From Nocardia sp. BMG51109 (lineage in GTDB: Bacteria > Actinomycetota > Actinomycetes > Mycobacteriales > Mycobacteriaceae): a DNA stretch of 64,000 nt. The notes beneath the pieces were generated by a model, which worked only from the letters and a program-made list of their open reading frames with translations, had not been told where the DNA came from and did no database searches. The stretch's first letter is position 1. Every line of letters begins with the position of its first letter. The stretch lies in NCBI RefSeq assembly GCF_000526215.1, contig NZ_JAFQ01000004.1, positions 2,666,001 through 2,730,000 of the forward strand, written 5' to 3'. This document shows, in pieces, positions 1 to 9,064 of the stretch. The position numbers were made by a program, and so were the translations under genes.

Positions 1-220
1 ATACGGAAGCCTCTCGAGGCAAGGTGAGGATCCCGCCGTGACAGTCGCGAGCGCGGCTGGTGGGCATGATCGGGGTCTTATGGGGATCGCAAGTTGTGGT
101 TAAGGCCGTTGGCGAACACTCGGTTGCGAGAAAACCGAAGGGACAGCGAAGGTTTGCCGACCGGGATGGGGAAGAGCATGGCGATCGGGGATGCGACTCG
201 GCGAGCGGTGGGACGTGGCG

Positions 221-820
221 ATGCCGGGTAATCGCCTGCCCGGGATCATCACCCGGGCGTTCGTGGCAGCCGGTGTCGTTGTCTTCGGCGTCATGGGAGT
301 TACGGTCTGGGCGCGGATAGTCGATCAGCCCGCGCTGTATACCGCCGACGGAGTCGGAAACCCTTGCGCCATGATGGATCTGCCGCTCTTCGAGCGGGTC
401 GGTGGAGTTGCGAAAGAGCCGCCCACGCCGGGGAAGATCGACATCGCGTCCCCGGTGCAGCTCTCCTGTGACAATGTCGCGTTGGACCACGCCATGGTGA
501 ATCTGACAGTGACGGTGGCCGATCGGTCCACCGAGACCACCGACCTGCGCCCGGCCTACGACAAGGCGCGCACGCTGGTGTTGGGGCGGTCCGGGACCGA
601 TGTCGTCACACGGCCGGTGCCCGGTATCGGTGAGGACGCGTACCTGTCGGCTTCAGCCCAGGACTCGGGGATCGCGATGCGCGGATGCGAGGCCGGGCTG
701 ATTCAGCGCAATGTTTCCGTAGGCATCCAATTCCACTTGTACGGGGCGCGGGGGATCGGTGCCGACGATCTGGCCGACCTCTGCGAGCAGCAGCTTCGAA
801 CGGCCGCGGGGAGGCTGTGA
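221..820 (+). CDS. Exported or membrane-anchored hypothetical protein, tandem paralog 1
   Basis: About 199 residues. A single N-terminal hydrophobic segment (about residues 10-28, rich in V, A, G) is followed by an extracytoplasmic domain with cysteines at an NPCAMMDL motif, near LSCDNVA, in RGCEAG and in LCEQQLRT. The next gene has the same layout (HACAALDL, LECRADF, QCEHQMRT), so the two are probably paralogs from a tandem duplication. I do not recognise the family with certainty; the short anchored domain with spaced cysteines resembles DUF3558-type mycobacterial lipoproteins, but no lipobox is visible. The start is uncertain: ATG at 221 has a weak GGTGGGA upstream and an in-frame ATG at 191 is possible. 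Stop TGA overlaps the next start (ATGA). Confidence 0.6.
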   Translation: MPGNRLPGIITRAFVAAGVVVFGVMGVTVWARIVDQPALYTADGVGNPCAMMDLPLFERVGGVAKEPPTPGKIDIASPVQLSCDNVALDHAMVNLTVTVADRSTETTDLRPAYDKARTLVLGRSGTDVVTRPVPGIGEDAYLSASAQDSGIAMRGCEAGLIQRNVSVGIQFHLYGARGIGADDLADLCEQQLRTAAGRL

Positions 821-1497
821 TGACCGATGATTCACGCGATGCGGCGGTTGCCTCGCTCAGCACCCGGCCCTGGGTCGCGGTCGGTGCCGCAGCGGTTTTC
901 GCCGTGTCCGTGGTGGCCGCCGCCCTTGTCTTCGCCGGTTATCACCCCGGCGGCCCCTATCGGCCCGATTCCGTCGTGCCGGTACCTCCGGCCGCCGATG
1001 CGGAATATCGGCCGGGCAAGGTTCCCCATGCCTGTGCGGCACTGGATCTCTCCGCGATCGGTCGAGGGGACATGCAACAGGCGGAGCCCCCGACAGGCGC
1101 GGAACTCGTCGCCGGCGATGTGGCCGACAGCCGACTGGAATGCCGCGCCGATTTCGCCGGGTCCGGTGTCACGGCCACGGTGCACATGGAGGTCGACTAC
1201 CTGCGCGATCCGGCCGGTGGGCAGGCCCGGTTCGACACGGCCGAACGTGCCGTTGCCGCGGTCAGGACCGAAGATATCGGCGACATGGGTTCGGGGGCGC
1301 AGGCCATTGCCGTGCTGCGGGACGGAGATTCGCACTCGGAGCCGCACGTATTCACCACCGAGGTCTACGTCGCCGACGGAAACCTGTTCGCGACCACCAC
1401 TTTCACCGTGCGCGATCGCGGGGGCCACTTCACCGGCGCCGAGGTGAAACAACAATGCGAGCATCAGATGCGGACGCTGCTGGCCCACCTGCGTTAG
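820..1497 (+). CDS. Exported or membrane-anchored hypothetical protein, tandem paralog 2
   Basis: 225 residues. The ATG overlaps the preceding TGA (ATGA) and GGGGAGG lies 6 nt upstream, so the pair is translationally coupled; GTG at 817 is an alternative start. A cytoplasmic N-tail of about 18 residues is followed by one membrane segment (about residues 19-40, VAVGAAAVFAVSVVAAALVF), then an external domain of about 180 residues with four cysteines spaced as in the upstream paralog. No catalytic motif is visible and function is unknown. It ends 59 bp before the convergent UvrA-like gene. Confidence 0.7.
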   Translation: MTDDSRDAAVASLSTRPWVAVGAAAVFAVSVVAAALVFAGYHPGGPYRPDSVVPVPPAADAEYRPGKVPHACAALDLSAIGRGDMQQAEPPTGAELVAGDVADSRLECRADFAGSGVTATVHMEVDYLRDPAGGQARFDTAERAVAAVRTEDIGDMGSGAQAIAVLRDGDSHSEPHVFTTEVYVADGNLFATTTFTVRDRGGHFTGAEVKQQCEHQMRTLLAHLR

Positions 1498-1556
1498 CCG
1501 TGCCGGCCGGTTCGAGGGCGATTTTCTGCCTTGGGGGCAATCGTCGGCCGGTGCGA

Positions 1557-3815
1557 TCACCGAAGTAAGTGCGGCTCCTGCTCAGGTAGAATACGCAGCG
1601 CGGCAGCCGTTTTCGATTCTTCGCAGTGGGTGATTTCTTCGGGCGTCCCTTCGCACAGCACCCGGCCCCCGTGCCGTCCGGGGCCGGGCCCGAGGTCGAT
1701 CACCCAGTCGGCCTCCCGAACGACGTCGAGGTTGTGTTCGATTACGACGAGCGTATTTCCCTTGTCCACCAGTCGATTCAGGACTGCCAGCAGAGTGTCG
1801 ATATCGGAGAGGTGCAGGCCGGTGGTGGGCTCGTCGAGAATGTAGAGGGTGTGGTCGTCGGGGCGGGCCAGCTCCTTGGCGATCTTCAGGCGCTGGCATT
1901 CGCCGCCGGACAACGTGTTCAGGGACTGGCCCAGGCGCAGGTAGGCGAGGCCGACTTCGTCCAGGTGGCGCAGGGCGCGGGCGATCGAGGGGGCGGGGAG
2001 GCGGCGGGTGGCCTCCGTGACGGTGAGGGCGTCGATGTCGGCGATGGTCAGGCCGTCGACGGTGTAGGCGAGAACCTCGCCGGTGAAGCGGCGGCCGCCG
2101 CACGCCTCGCACACCACCTCCTGCCCGTCCATGAACGCCAGGTCGGTGTAGATCACGCCGGAGCCCTTGCATACCGGGCACGCACCGGTCGAATTCGCGC
2201 TGAACAGGCCGGCGCTCACGCCGTTGCGCTGCGCGAACAGCTTGCGGATCGCCGGTGCGAGGCCGGCGTAGGTGAGCGGCGTCGAGCGCCGGTTGGCGGT
2301 CACCGGCCGCTGATCCACGACGGTGGCGGGGTGTTGCGCGATCAGCTCGGCGACCAGGCTCGACTTCCCCGAACCGGCCACTCCGGTCAGGACTGTCAGC
2401 ACACCGGTCGGGATGTCGACGGACACGTTGCGCAGATTGTTGCGGGTCGCGTTCTCGATGCGCAGTTTGCCCGTCGGCACCCGCGGCGTCCGCCCGGTGC
2501 GCCGGGTCCGCAGTCCGTGACCGGTCGGGGTGTCGGCAACATGCAGCGCCTCGAACCCGCCCTCGAACACGACCCGTCCGCCGCCGTCCCCCGCGCCCGG
2601 CCCGATCTCGACGATGTGATCGGCCACTCGCATGACATCCGGATCGTGCTCCACCACCAGCACCGAATTTCCCTTGTCCCGCAGCTTTTTCAGCAGCCCG
2701 GTCATGGACCGCACATCGTGCGGGTGCAATCCGATGGTGGGCTCGTCGAAGACGTACAGCATCTCGATCAGGCTGCTGCCGAGATGCCGGACGGTCTTGA
2801 TGCGCTGGGATTCACCACCGGACAGCGTGGTCGTGGGCCGAGCCAGCGAGAGGTAACCGAGGCCGATCGAATCCAGCGCGGCGAGCTTCTCGCGCAGTGC
2901 CGCTACCACCGGTGCGACATTCGGATTCCTTACCCCGGCAACGAGTCCGGCGAGTTCACCGATCTCCCTCCGGCTCATCTCGACGATGGTGTGACCCAGC
3001 ACCAGGGCCGTACGCGCCGCCGCGTTCAGTCGCTCCCCGTGACAGTCCGGGCACGGCGTCGACCGGGTGAACCGTTCCACCACAGCCTTTTTGTGATCCG
3101 AGAGGGAATCGGAGGTGTGCAGGTAGATCCGCTCGAACCGCTCGACGACACCCTCGTAGTCCTGCGGCGGCCGGGGCTCCAGGTCCGCCGCGGCCGCGCC
3201 GCCGTACAGCAGCGCCTGCCGCTCCCGCTCCGACCAGTCCCGCAGCGGCGTGGCCGGATCGAAGGACCCGATGTCAGCGTACTGCCGGTACCAGTACTGG
3301 CCGTTGCCGAAGCCCGGCAGCAGAATCGCGCCCTGCTCCAGCGACCTGTCCGGGTCGAGCAACCGCTCCACCGCGGTCGCGAGGGTCTCGCCCAGGCCCG
3401 CGCACCCGGGACACATCCCGGCCGGGTCGTTGAACGAAAAGTGCTTCGACTCACCGACATACGGCTCACTCACCCGCGAGAACAGCAGGCGCAGATAGGT
3501 ATAGGCGTCGGTGATGGTGCCGACGGTCGATCGGGCGTTGCCGCCCAGCCGTTTCTGATCGATGACCACCACCGGCGACACCCCCTCGATCAGATCCACC
3601 TCCGGCCGGTTCCAGCGCGGCAGCCGGTTGCGCACGAACGGCGGGTAGGTCTCGTTCACCTGATACCCGGCCTCGGCGGCGATGGTGTCGAAGACCAGCG
3701 ACGACTTACCCGAGCCGGACACACCGGCGAAGACCACCAGCGCCCGCCGCGGCACATCGATGTCGAGGCGTCTCAGGTTGTTGGTCCGCGCGCCCCGGAT
3801 GCGAATATCGGTCAT
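1557..3815 (-). CDS. UvrA-like ABC ATPase (short UvrA2/drug-resistance type)
   Basis: 752 residues, about 200 shorter than housekeeping UvrA, as in UvrA2/DrrC-like proteins that lack the UvrB-interaction insertion. It has two complete ABC units: Walker A GVSGSGKSS (31-39) and GVAGSGKSS (478-486), signatures LSGGESQ (331-337) and LSGGECQ (635-641), Walker B LYVFDEPT (353-360) and LYILDEPT (657-664). CxxC pairs lie at 135/138, 255/258, 546/549 and 569/572; the last two form the C-terminal zinc module of UvrA. Known family roles are DNA-damage recognition or tolerance of DNA-binding drugs; the specific role here is inferred. ATG at 3815 lies 7 nt after a TAGCGT hexamer, so the mRNA may be leaderless. 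A WYL-domain regulator is transcribed divergently from 3905 and may control it. Confidence 0.85.
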   Translation of the reverse strand: MTDIRIRGARTNNLRRLDIDVPRRALVVFAGVSGSGKSSLVFDTIAAEAGYQVNETYPPFVRNRLPRWNRPEVDLIEGVSPVVVIDQKRLGGNARSTVGTITDAYTYLRLLFSRVSEPYVGESKHFSFNDPAGMCPGCAGLGETLATAVERLLDPDRSLEQGAILLPGFGNGQYWYRQYADIGSFDPATPLRDWSERERQALLYGGAAAADLEPRPPQDYEGVVERFERIYLHTSDSLSDHKKAVVERFTRSTPCPDCHGERLNAAARTALVLGHTIVEMSRREIGELAGLVAGVRNPNVAPVVAALREKLAALDSIGLGYLSLARPTTTLSGGESQRIKTVRHLGSSLIEMLYVFDEPTIGLHPHDVRSMTGLLKKLRDKGNSVLVVEHDPDVMRVADHIVEIGPGAGDGGGRVVFEGGFEALHVADTPTGHGLRTRRTGRTPRVPTGKLRIENATRNNLRNVSVDIPTGVLTVLTGVAGSGKSSLVAELIAQHPATVVDQRPVTANRRSTPLTYAGLAPAIRKLFAQRNGVSAGLFSANSTGACPVCKGSGVIYTDLAFMDGQEVVCEACGGRRFTGEVLAYTVDGLTIADIDALTVTEATRRLPAPSIARALRHLDEVGLAYLRLGQSLNTLSGGECQRLKIAKELARPDDHTLYILDEPTTGLHLSDIDTLLAVLNRLVDKGNTLVVIEHNLDVVREADWVIDLGPGPGRHGGRVLCEGTPEEITHCEESKTAAALRILPEQEPHLLR

Positions 3816-3828
3816 GGCATCGACGCTA
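3816..3828 (-). promoter_or_regulatory. Probable -10 element of the UvrA-like gene (leaderless start)
   Basis: On the minus strand TAGCGT (3828-3823) fits the actinobacterial TANNNT -10 pattern and is followed by exactly 7 nt and then the ATG. That spacing would place transcription start at the A of the start codon. No Shine-Dalgarno sequence is present. Inference from spacing only. Confidence 0.4.
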
Positions 3829-3904
3829 GAGGTAGATGTGGACAGTTTCTGACCACAACTGAGACCATGCTGGGTACCCGAGACAGCACGGAGGCGAACC
3901 AGCC

Positions 3905-4897
3905 ATGGCCGACAACACCCGCCGCCTGCTCGACCTGCTCGCCTACCTCCAGACGGGACGCCGGTTCAGCGGCGCCGAGCTGGCCGAGCGGCTGGCGACC
4001 GGTCCCCGGACGGTGCGCCGCGACGTGGAGCGGCTGCGCGAGTACGGCTACCCGGTGATCACCCAACCCGGACCGGGCGGCTTCTACCGGCTGTCCGCCG
4101 GAAATGCCCTGCCGCCCATGGTCTTCGACGACGAGGAGGCCGTGGCGACGGTCGTCGGCCTCGGGCTGCTGGCCGCGACGACGGCGGCCGGCGACGGCCC
4201 CGGCGTGGCCGCGGCGGCCGACCGCGCCTTCGGCAAGATCGATCAGTTGCTGCCGAAACGGTTGCGGGCCCGCACCATTGCCGTGCGCGAGACGGTGGAG
4301 GCCGCCGCCCAGACCGCACCGGCGGTCGATGCGGAGGCGCTGGCGACCCTCGCCGCCGCGGCGGCCCGCCACGAACACGTCTCGTTCGCCTACACCACCC
4401 GGACCGGATCCCGCGGCCGTCGCCGGGTCGAGCCCTACCGCCAGGTCCACCGGCATCTGCGCTGGTACCTGCTGGCCTGGGATCGTGACCGCGGCGACTG
4501 GCGCACCTTCCGCCTGGACCGGATCGACGAGATCCACCGCGGCGGAACGACATTCGATCCGCGTCCGCTCCCGGCCGGATCGGCCGCCGAGTACCTGCGG
4601 GAGGCGCTGACCGCGGGCAGGCACCGCGCGGTGATCACCGTGGACGCTCCGGCCGCCCGCGTGGCCGACACCCTGAAATACCAGGACTGCGACATCGAGG
4701 CCGTATCCGCGGGCCGCTGCACGGTTACCACCCGGATCGACTCGTTCGAATGGCTGATACTGAACCTCGCCTTCCTCGATGCCGACTTCGTCATCGAGCA
4801 GCCGGCGGAGTTCCGCGACCGCTGCCGCGCGCTCGCCGCCCGCCTCGAGCGTGCGGGCCGGACCTCGTCCCCGGACCCGTCCGAACCCCGTCGGTAG
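3905..4897 (+). CDS. WYL-domain transcriptional regulator (YafY/PafBC-like)
   Basis: 330 residues. N-terminal DeoR-type winged helix (about 1-60: RRLLDLLAYLQ, then RTVRRDVERLREYGYPV). The central WYL domain contains the RWYLLAWD motif for which the family is named, followed by WRTFRLDRI. A C-terminal WCX-like extension (about 235-320) follows. WYL proteins sense nucleic-acid ligands or DNA damage and act as activators or repressors. A GGAGG sequence 10 nt before the ATG sets the start. It is divergent from the UvrA-like gene across 89 bp, a common arrangement of a regulator with its target, so control of that ATPase is a reasonable inference. Confidence 0.85.
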   Translation: MADNTRRLLDLLAYLQTGRRFSGAELAERLATGPRTVRRDVERLREYGYPVITQPGPGGFYRLSAGNALPPMVFDDEEAVATVVGLGLLAATTAAGDGPGVAAAADRAFGKIDQLLPKRLRARTIAVRETVEAAAQTAPAVDAEALATLAAAAARHEHVSFAYTTRTGSRGRRRVEPYRQVHRHLRWYLLAWDRDRGDWRTFRLDRIDEIHRGGTTFDPRPLPAGSAAEYLREALTAGRHRAVITVDAPAARVADTLKYQDCDIEAVSAGRCTVTTRIDSFEWLILNLAFLDADFVIEQPAEFRDRCRALAARLERAGRTSSPDPSEPRR

Positions 4898-5071
4898 CCT
4901 CGGCCGAGGTGGGACAGATCGGTTCGCGCCGCTGATGCGGAGCGCCCGGCGAGCTTTCGCGGGGTAGCCGTTGAGGATTCCGCACAGCAATGGGTAGGCA
5001 TATCGCAGCGGAGAGTCGATTCCGTAACAAATCGGGCGCGGAATTCGGTGCCGGGCTGGCACCATTGAGCC

Positions 5072-6268
5072 ATGACTTCGCGGAGTGACGACGCGCCCGC
5101 GCCGGGCTCCCGGCGCCACACCGAGCCTTCGACCGATCATTCGGGCGTGGCCGATGCGGGTGTGTGGTCGGCGCGCGCCGACAAGGCCGAATCCGCGATC
5201 CTGTCGCGCCATCTCCGCATGCTGTGGGTCGTCCCGGGGGCGGAACTCGGGGTCGTCGGCTGGCCGCCGACGCGCGGGGAACGGGTCTTCCTCACCTGGC
5301 ACTACTGGTGGCAGGCGCATCTGATCGACGCCGCGGTCGACGCCGCCAACCGCGAGTCGACGGCCGCCCGCACCCGCCGCATCGGCACCGTGGCCCGGGC
5401 CCACCGAATTCGCAATGTCACCGGCTGGACCAACAACTACTACGACGACATGGCCTGGCTGGCAATCGCTTTGGAGCGCGCCGAGCGCACCCGGGGCATC
5501 ACCGAGGTTCGCGGCGGGCTGACCGCGTTGCGCACCGATCTATCGTCGGGATTCCAGCCGGAGATCGGCGCCGTGCCGTGGCGCAAGGGGTCGGATTTCT
5601 TCAACGCGCCCGCCAACGGTCCGGCCGCGATCGCGCTGGCCCGCTTCGGCGACTACGAGAAGGCCGGGCGCATCGCCGATTTCCTGGACGAACGGCTGCG
5701 CGACCCCGACACCGGGCTGATCTTCGACGGTATCCACCTGCCGTCCGGGAAGCTCGAGCGCCCGGTGTACAGCTACTGCCAGGGCGTGGTGCTCGGGCTG
5801 GAGACCGAATTGGCCGTGCACACCGGCGAATTCGAGCACATCGAACGGGTGCAGCGGCTGGTGAACGCGGTCGAGAAGCATCTCACCGCGGGCCGGGTCG
5901 TCACCGGGGGAGCCGGCGGCGACGGCGGCCTGTTCAACGGCATCCTGGTGCGGTATCTGGCGCACGTCGCGTTGATGCTGCCCGGCGACGAGGCCGACCA
6001 GCGCGCGGCGCGGCGCACGGCGGCGGCGATCGTCACCGCGTCGGCCGCCGCGGCCTGGGAGCATCGGCTGGCGGTCGAGGGCGATCCGCTGTTCGGCTAC
6101 GACTGGACCAAGCCCGCGCAGCTGCCGACCGGCACGGCGGGCGCGTCCTATTTCACCGCGGGCGGCTCGGTCACCTCGTCCAAGATTCCGGAACGCGACC
6201 TGTCGGTGCAGCTGTCTGGCTGGTTGTTGATGGAGTCTGCGTATCTTGTGACGGCAGCGGGGCTCTGA
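5072..6268 (+). CDS. Glycoside hydrolase family 76 protein (alpha-1,6-mannanase-like)
   Basis: 398 residues. It carries the GH76 signature NNYYDDMAWL with the adjacent catalytic aspartates at D125 and D126, plus the aromatic-rich (alpha/alpha)6-barrel segments WHYWWQAHL and YSYCQGVVLG. GH76 enzymes cut alpha-1,6-mannan; in mycolic-acid bacteria the likely substrate is the mannan core of lipomannan or lipoarabinomannan. No signal peptide is visible at the N-terminus, as in the M. tuberculosis homolog Rv0365c, so where it acts is unclear. Gene order (GH76-DedA-fba) matches Rv0365c-Rv0363c. Its 3' end overlaps the convergent DedA gene by 98 bp. Confidence 0.85.
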   Translation: MTSRSDDAPAPGSRRHTEPSTDHSGVADAGVWSARADKAESAILSRHLRMLWVVPGAELGVVGWPPTRGERVFLTWHYWWQAHLIDAAVDAANRESTAARTRRIGTVARAHRIRNVTGWTNNYYDDMAWLAIALERAERTRGITEVRGGLTALRTDLSSGFQPEIGAVPWRKGSDFFNAPANGPAAIALARFGDYEKAGRIADFLDERLRDPDTGLIFDGIHLPSGKLERPVYSYCQGVVLGLETELAVHTGEFEHIERVQRLVNAVEKHLTAGRVVTGGAGGDGGLFNGILVRYLAHVALMLPGDEADQRAARRTAAAIVTASAAAAWEHRLAVEGDPLFGYDWTKPAQLPTGTAGASYFTAGGSVTSSKIPERDLSVQLSGWLLMESAYLVTAAGL

Positions 6269-6956
6269 CAGCGTCGGAGCCCTCACCCACGGCATCGAGG
6301 TCGAAATCCTCGGTCGGGCGTGCCATCTCCGCCCGGTACTGCCGGATGCCCAGCGCGGTGCCCACGATCAGGCCCGCGACCATCGTCCCGGTCACCAGCT
6401 TCGGCAGCCACGACACCTGTTCCAGGAAACCGCCGGAGTAGTAGCCGATCAGCAGCAGCACCGGCGCCCAGATCACGGCGCCGATCGAACTGGCCAGCGT
6501 GTAGCGGCGGTGATCCATTCCCGCGGCGCCGGCGACCAGCGGGCACAGCGTGCGCACCCAGGGAATCCAGCGCGCCACCAGCACGGCCACGAAGCCGTGC
6601 CGGTGCAGCAGCTCGGTCACCCGGGACAGATTGCGGGCGTTGATATAACGGCCGTCCTTGCGGGCGACCAGATGATGACCGGTGCGATTGCCGATGACAT
6701 AGCCCACCTGATTGCCGGCGATCGCGGCGACCATGGTGCCGACCGCCAGCCCCCATATCTGGACGTGGCCGGTGGCGTGCGAGGCCAGCACGATGCCCGC
6801 GGTGAGCAGCAGCGAATCGCCCGGCAGGAACAGCCCGATGATGAGGGCGCACTCGAGGAACACGAAAACGAGAACGATGGTCCAGACGAGCGTCGGCCCG
6901 GCGGACTGCAGCGGATCGAGTCCGCCCAGTGCGAGGGGTAGCGGCGTTGTCTGCAA
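6171..6956 (-). CDS. DedA-family membrane protein (second of tandem pair)
   Basis: 261 residues. It has the DedA/SNARE-associated architecture: hydrophobic entry segment, re-entrant LFLPGDSLLLTAG motif (about residues 42-54), the conserved GNQVGYVIG and the FVAVLVARWIPWVRTLCPLVAG block with its conserved arginines, and C-terminal membrane helices. A hydrophilic tail of about 50 residues follows. DedA proteins are lipid carriers or scramblases, or support membrane homeostasis. TTG at 6956 is the likely start, 3 bp after the stop of the upstream DedA gene, so it should be co-translated. The last 98 bp are antisense to the end of the GH76 gene. Confidence 0.82.
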   Translation of the reverse strand: MQTTPLPLALGGLDPLQSAGPTLVWTIVLVFVFLECALIIGLFLPGDSLLLTAGIVLASHATGHVQIWGLAVGTMVAAIAGNQVGYVIGNRTGHHLVARKDGRYINARNLSRVTELLHRHGFVAVLVARWIPWVRTLCPLVAGAAGMDHRRYTLASSIGAVIWAPVLLLIGYYSGGFLEQVSWLPKLVTGTMVAGLIVGTALGIRQYRAEMARPTEDFDLDAVGEGSDAVRAPLPSQDTQTPSTTSQTAAPTGRVPESWTR

Positions 6957-6959
6957 GGG

Positions 6960-7718
6960 TCAGCGCGTCGGTTCGTTCGTCGGTACGGGAACGTCGCCTC
7001 GGGCGGAGGCGGTGGAGCCCTCGGCGGGGGCGGTGGAGCCCTGGGCGGGCTCGCGGTCGAGCAGCTTCTTACCCACCGAGATGATGCCCGGCAGGATCGA
7101 GACGAACACGATGACGAGGAAGATCGCCTCGACGTGATCGCGGATGAAGGCGACATTGCCCAGGAAATAACCGAGCACGGTGACGCCGCCGCCCCATGCG
7201 ATGCCGCCGATGATGTCGAAGGTCAGGAACGTGCGGTAGTCCATCTTCGACACGCCCGCGAGCACGGGCATGAAGGTGCGCACGATCGGCACGAACCGGC
7301 CCAGGATGATGGTCTTCGGGCCGTGCTTCTCGAAGAACTCGTGCGTCTCGGTGACGTAGCGCTGCTTGAAGAAGCGGCCGTCTTCCTTGTGGAACAGGGC
7401 CGGTCCGATGGCGCGGCCGATCCAGTACCCGCTCTGGTCGCCGGCGATGGCGATCAGAGCGGTGGCCGGCACCAGCACCCAGATGCCCACCGGCGGATTC
7501 GGCTGGGCGGCGAGCAGGCCGCCGGTGAACAGCAGCGAATCGCCGGGCAGGATCGGGAACAGCAGGCCCGTCTCGATGAAGACTATGACCAGGATGGCCG
7601 GTAGCACCGCATTCTTCAGCCACGTCTCCGTGAGCAGGTGCATCGGGTCGAGCAGCTCCTTGATACCGGAGATTCCGGAGCTGCTCGCGACTGCGTCAGA
7701 TATGGCCAGCAAGGTCAC
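6960..7718 (-). CDS. DedA-family membrane protein (first of tandem pair)
   Basis: 252 residues from GTG 7718; the open frame extends further upstream but that part is Arg/Gly-rich and unlike the family. DedA motifs are FPILPGDSLLFTGG, GDQSGYWIGR and ILGRFVPIVRTFMPVLAG. About 40% of residues sit in membrane segments. The C-terminus carries a near-duplicate EPAQGSTAPAEGSTAS stretch. It corresponds to Rv0364 by position next to fba, which is divergent. The second DedA copy downstream looks like a local duplication that diverged. Role in lipid flipping is family knowledge, not shown here. Confidence 0.85.
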   Translation of the reverse strand: MTLLAISDAVASSSGISGIKELLDPMHLLTETWLKNAVLPAILVIVFIETGLLFPILPGDSLLFTGGLLAAQPNPPVGIWVLVPATALIAIAGDQSGYWIGRAIGPALFHKEDGRFFKQRYVTETHEFFEKHGPKTIILGRFVPIVRTFMPVLAGVSKMDYRTFLTFDIIGGIAWGGGVTVLGYFLGNVAFIRDHVEAIFLVIVFVSILPGIISVGKKLLDREPAQGSTAPAEGSTASARGDVPVPTNEPTR

Positions 7719-7940
7719 GGCCCCTACAGTACCGGGACGATCGCCATCGCACCCAACGTCACGGCAACCTCTCAGACTCTTCCCGGCTCCCGCACGGAAG
7801 GTTGCTGGTCGTCGGCTCGCCGGCCACCGAGCCCGCCGGGCGGCCGCGGACCCCGAGCCCGCCTTCCCCCCGGGCGGCACCGGAACTTAGGGTATTGACC
7901 AGACACTGTTGTTCGCAGCACACATACGGAGGTCCCTGCA

Positions 7941-8978
7941 GTGCCCATCGCGACTCCGGAGGTCTACGCCGAGATGCTCGGTCGGGCCAAAGAGAACTCC
8001 TTCGCCTTCCCCGCGATCAACTGCACGTCGTCGGAGACGATCAACGCGGCGATCCGCGGCTTCGCCGAGGCGGGCAGTGACGGCATCATCCAATTCTCCA
8101 CCGGTGGCGCGGAGTTCGGCTCCGGCCAAGGGGTGAAGGACATGGTCACCGGCTCCGTCGCCCTGGCGGAATTCGCGCACGTGGTGGCCGCCGAGTACGA
8201 CGTGACCATCGCGCTGCACACCGACCACTGCCCCAAGGACAAGCTGGACGGCTTCGTCCGCCCGCTGATCGCGATCTCGCAGGAGCGGGTCGCCAAGGGG
8301 CAGAACCCGCTGTTCCAGTCGCACATGTGGGACGGCTCGGCCGTTCCGATCGGCGAGAACCTGGATATCGCGAAGGAACTGCTGAAGCAGACCGCGGCCG
8401 CGAACATCATCCTCGAGGTCGAGATCGGCGTCGTCGGCGGTGAAGAGGACGGCGTCGAGAACGCCATCAACGAGAAGCTCTACACCTCGTCCGAGGACTT
8501 CGAGCGGACCATCGAGGCCCTGGGCGGCGGCGAGAACGGCAAGTACCTGCTGGCCGCGACCTTCGGCAACGTGCACGGCGTGTACAAGCCGGGCAATGTG
8601 AAGCTGCGCCCGGACGTGCTGGCCGAGGGACAGCGCGTGGCCGCCGCCAAGCTGGGCCTGCCCGACGGCTCGAAGCCGTTCGACTTCGTCTTCCACGGCG
8701 GATCGGGCTCGCTGAAGTCCGAGATCGACGACTCGCTGAAGTACGGCGTGGTGAAGATGAACGTCGACACCGACACCCAGTACGCGTTCACCCGCCCGAT
8801 CGCCGCGCACATGTTCGCCAACTACGACGGCGTGCTCAAGATCGACGGCGAGGTCGGCAACAAGAAGGTCTACGACCCGCGCAGCTACCTGAAGAAGGCC
8901 GAGACCTCGATGGCCGAGCGCGTGGTCGAGGCCTGCAACGACCTGAAGTCGGCGGGCAAGTCCGTCAGCGCGAAGTAG
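7941..8978 (+). CDS. fba: Fructose-bisphosphate aldolase, class II
   Basis: 345 residues, nearly residue-for-residue like M. tuberculosis Fba (344 aa). It cleaves fructose-1,6-bisphosphate to DHAP and glyceraldehyde-3-phosphate and runs in reverse in gluconeogenesis. Visible class II elements: ALHTDHCP with the zinc ligand histidine and catalytic aspartate, EIGVVGGEEDGV, the zinc histidines in FGNVHGVYKPGN and FVFHGGSGS, and the substrate loop VKMNVDTDTQYAFTRP. GTG at 7941 follows GGAGG (7928-7932) at good spacing. A strong hairpin lies 30 bp after the stop. Housekeeping gene, divergent from the DedA pair. Confidence 0.97.
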   Translation: MPIATPEVYAEMLGRAKENSFAFPAINCTSSETINAAIRGFAEAGSDGIIQFSTGGAEFGSGQGVKDMVTGSVALAEFAHVVAAEYDVTIALHTDHCPKDKLDGFVRPLIAISQERVAKGQNPLFQSHMWDGSAVPIGENLDIAKELLKQTAAANIILEVEIGVVGGEEDGVENAINEKLYTSSEDFERTIEALGGGENGKYLLAATFGNVHGVYKPGNVKLRPDVLAEGQRVAAAKLGLPDGSKPFDFVFHGGSGSLKSEIDDSLKYGVVKMNVDTDTQYAFTRPIAAHMFANYDGVLKIDGEVGNKKVYDPRSYLKKAETSMAERVVEACNDLKSAGKSVSAK

Positions 8979-9007
8979 CGCGTCGGCGCCCGACTCACGC
9001 GGGTGCG

Positions 9008-9037
9008 CGCGAGCATCGAGCCCTGTCTCGACTCGCG
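9008..9037 (+). terminator. Hairpin after fba
   Basis: CGCGAG-CA-TCGAG (9008-9020) pairs with CTCGACTCGCG (9027-9037) around a 6-nt loop, giving an 11-bp stem with a 2-nt bulge, 30 bp beyond the fba stop. There is no T-run, as is usual for actinobacterial hairpin terminators. It separates fba from the next gene. Confidence 0.55.
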
Positions 9038-9064
9038 GGCGCCCTGCGTGTTAGGTAGACACTC

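Noticed and set aside
1..190. Small frames at the start of the window
   Set aside because: None has a ribosome-binding site, recognisable motif or plausible composition; the upstream context is outside the window.
1626..4058. Plus-strand open frame of about 800 codons opposite the UvrA-like gene
   Set aside because: The composition is GC-skewed shadow sequence without motifs, while the minus strand holds two complete ABC units.
9040..9064. TTAGGTAGAC before the EmbR-like gene as an iron box
   Set aside because: Only the first six bases agree with the consensus and there is no dyad; it may simply be promoter sequence.
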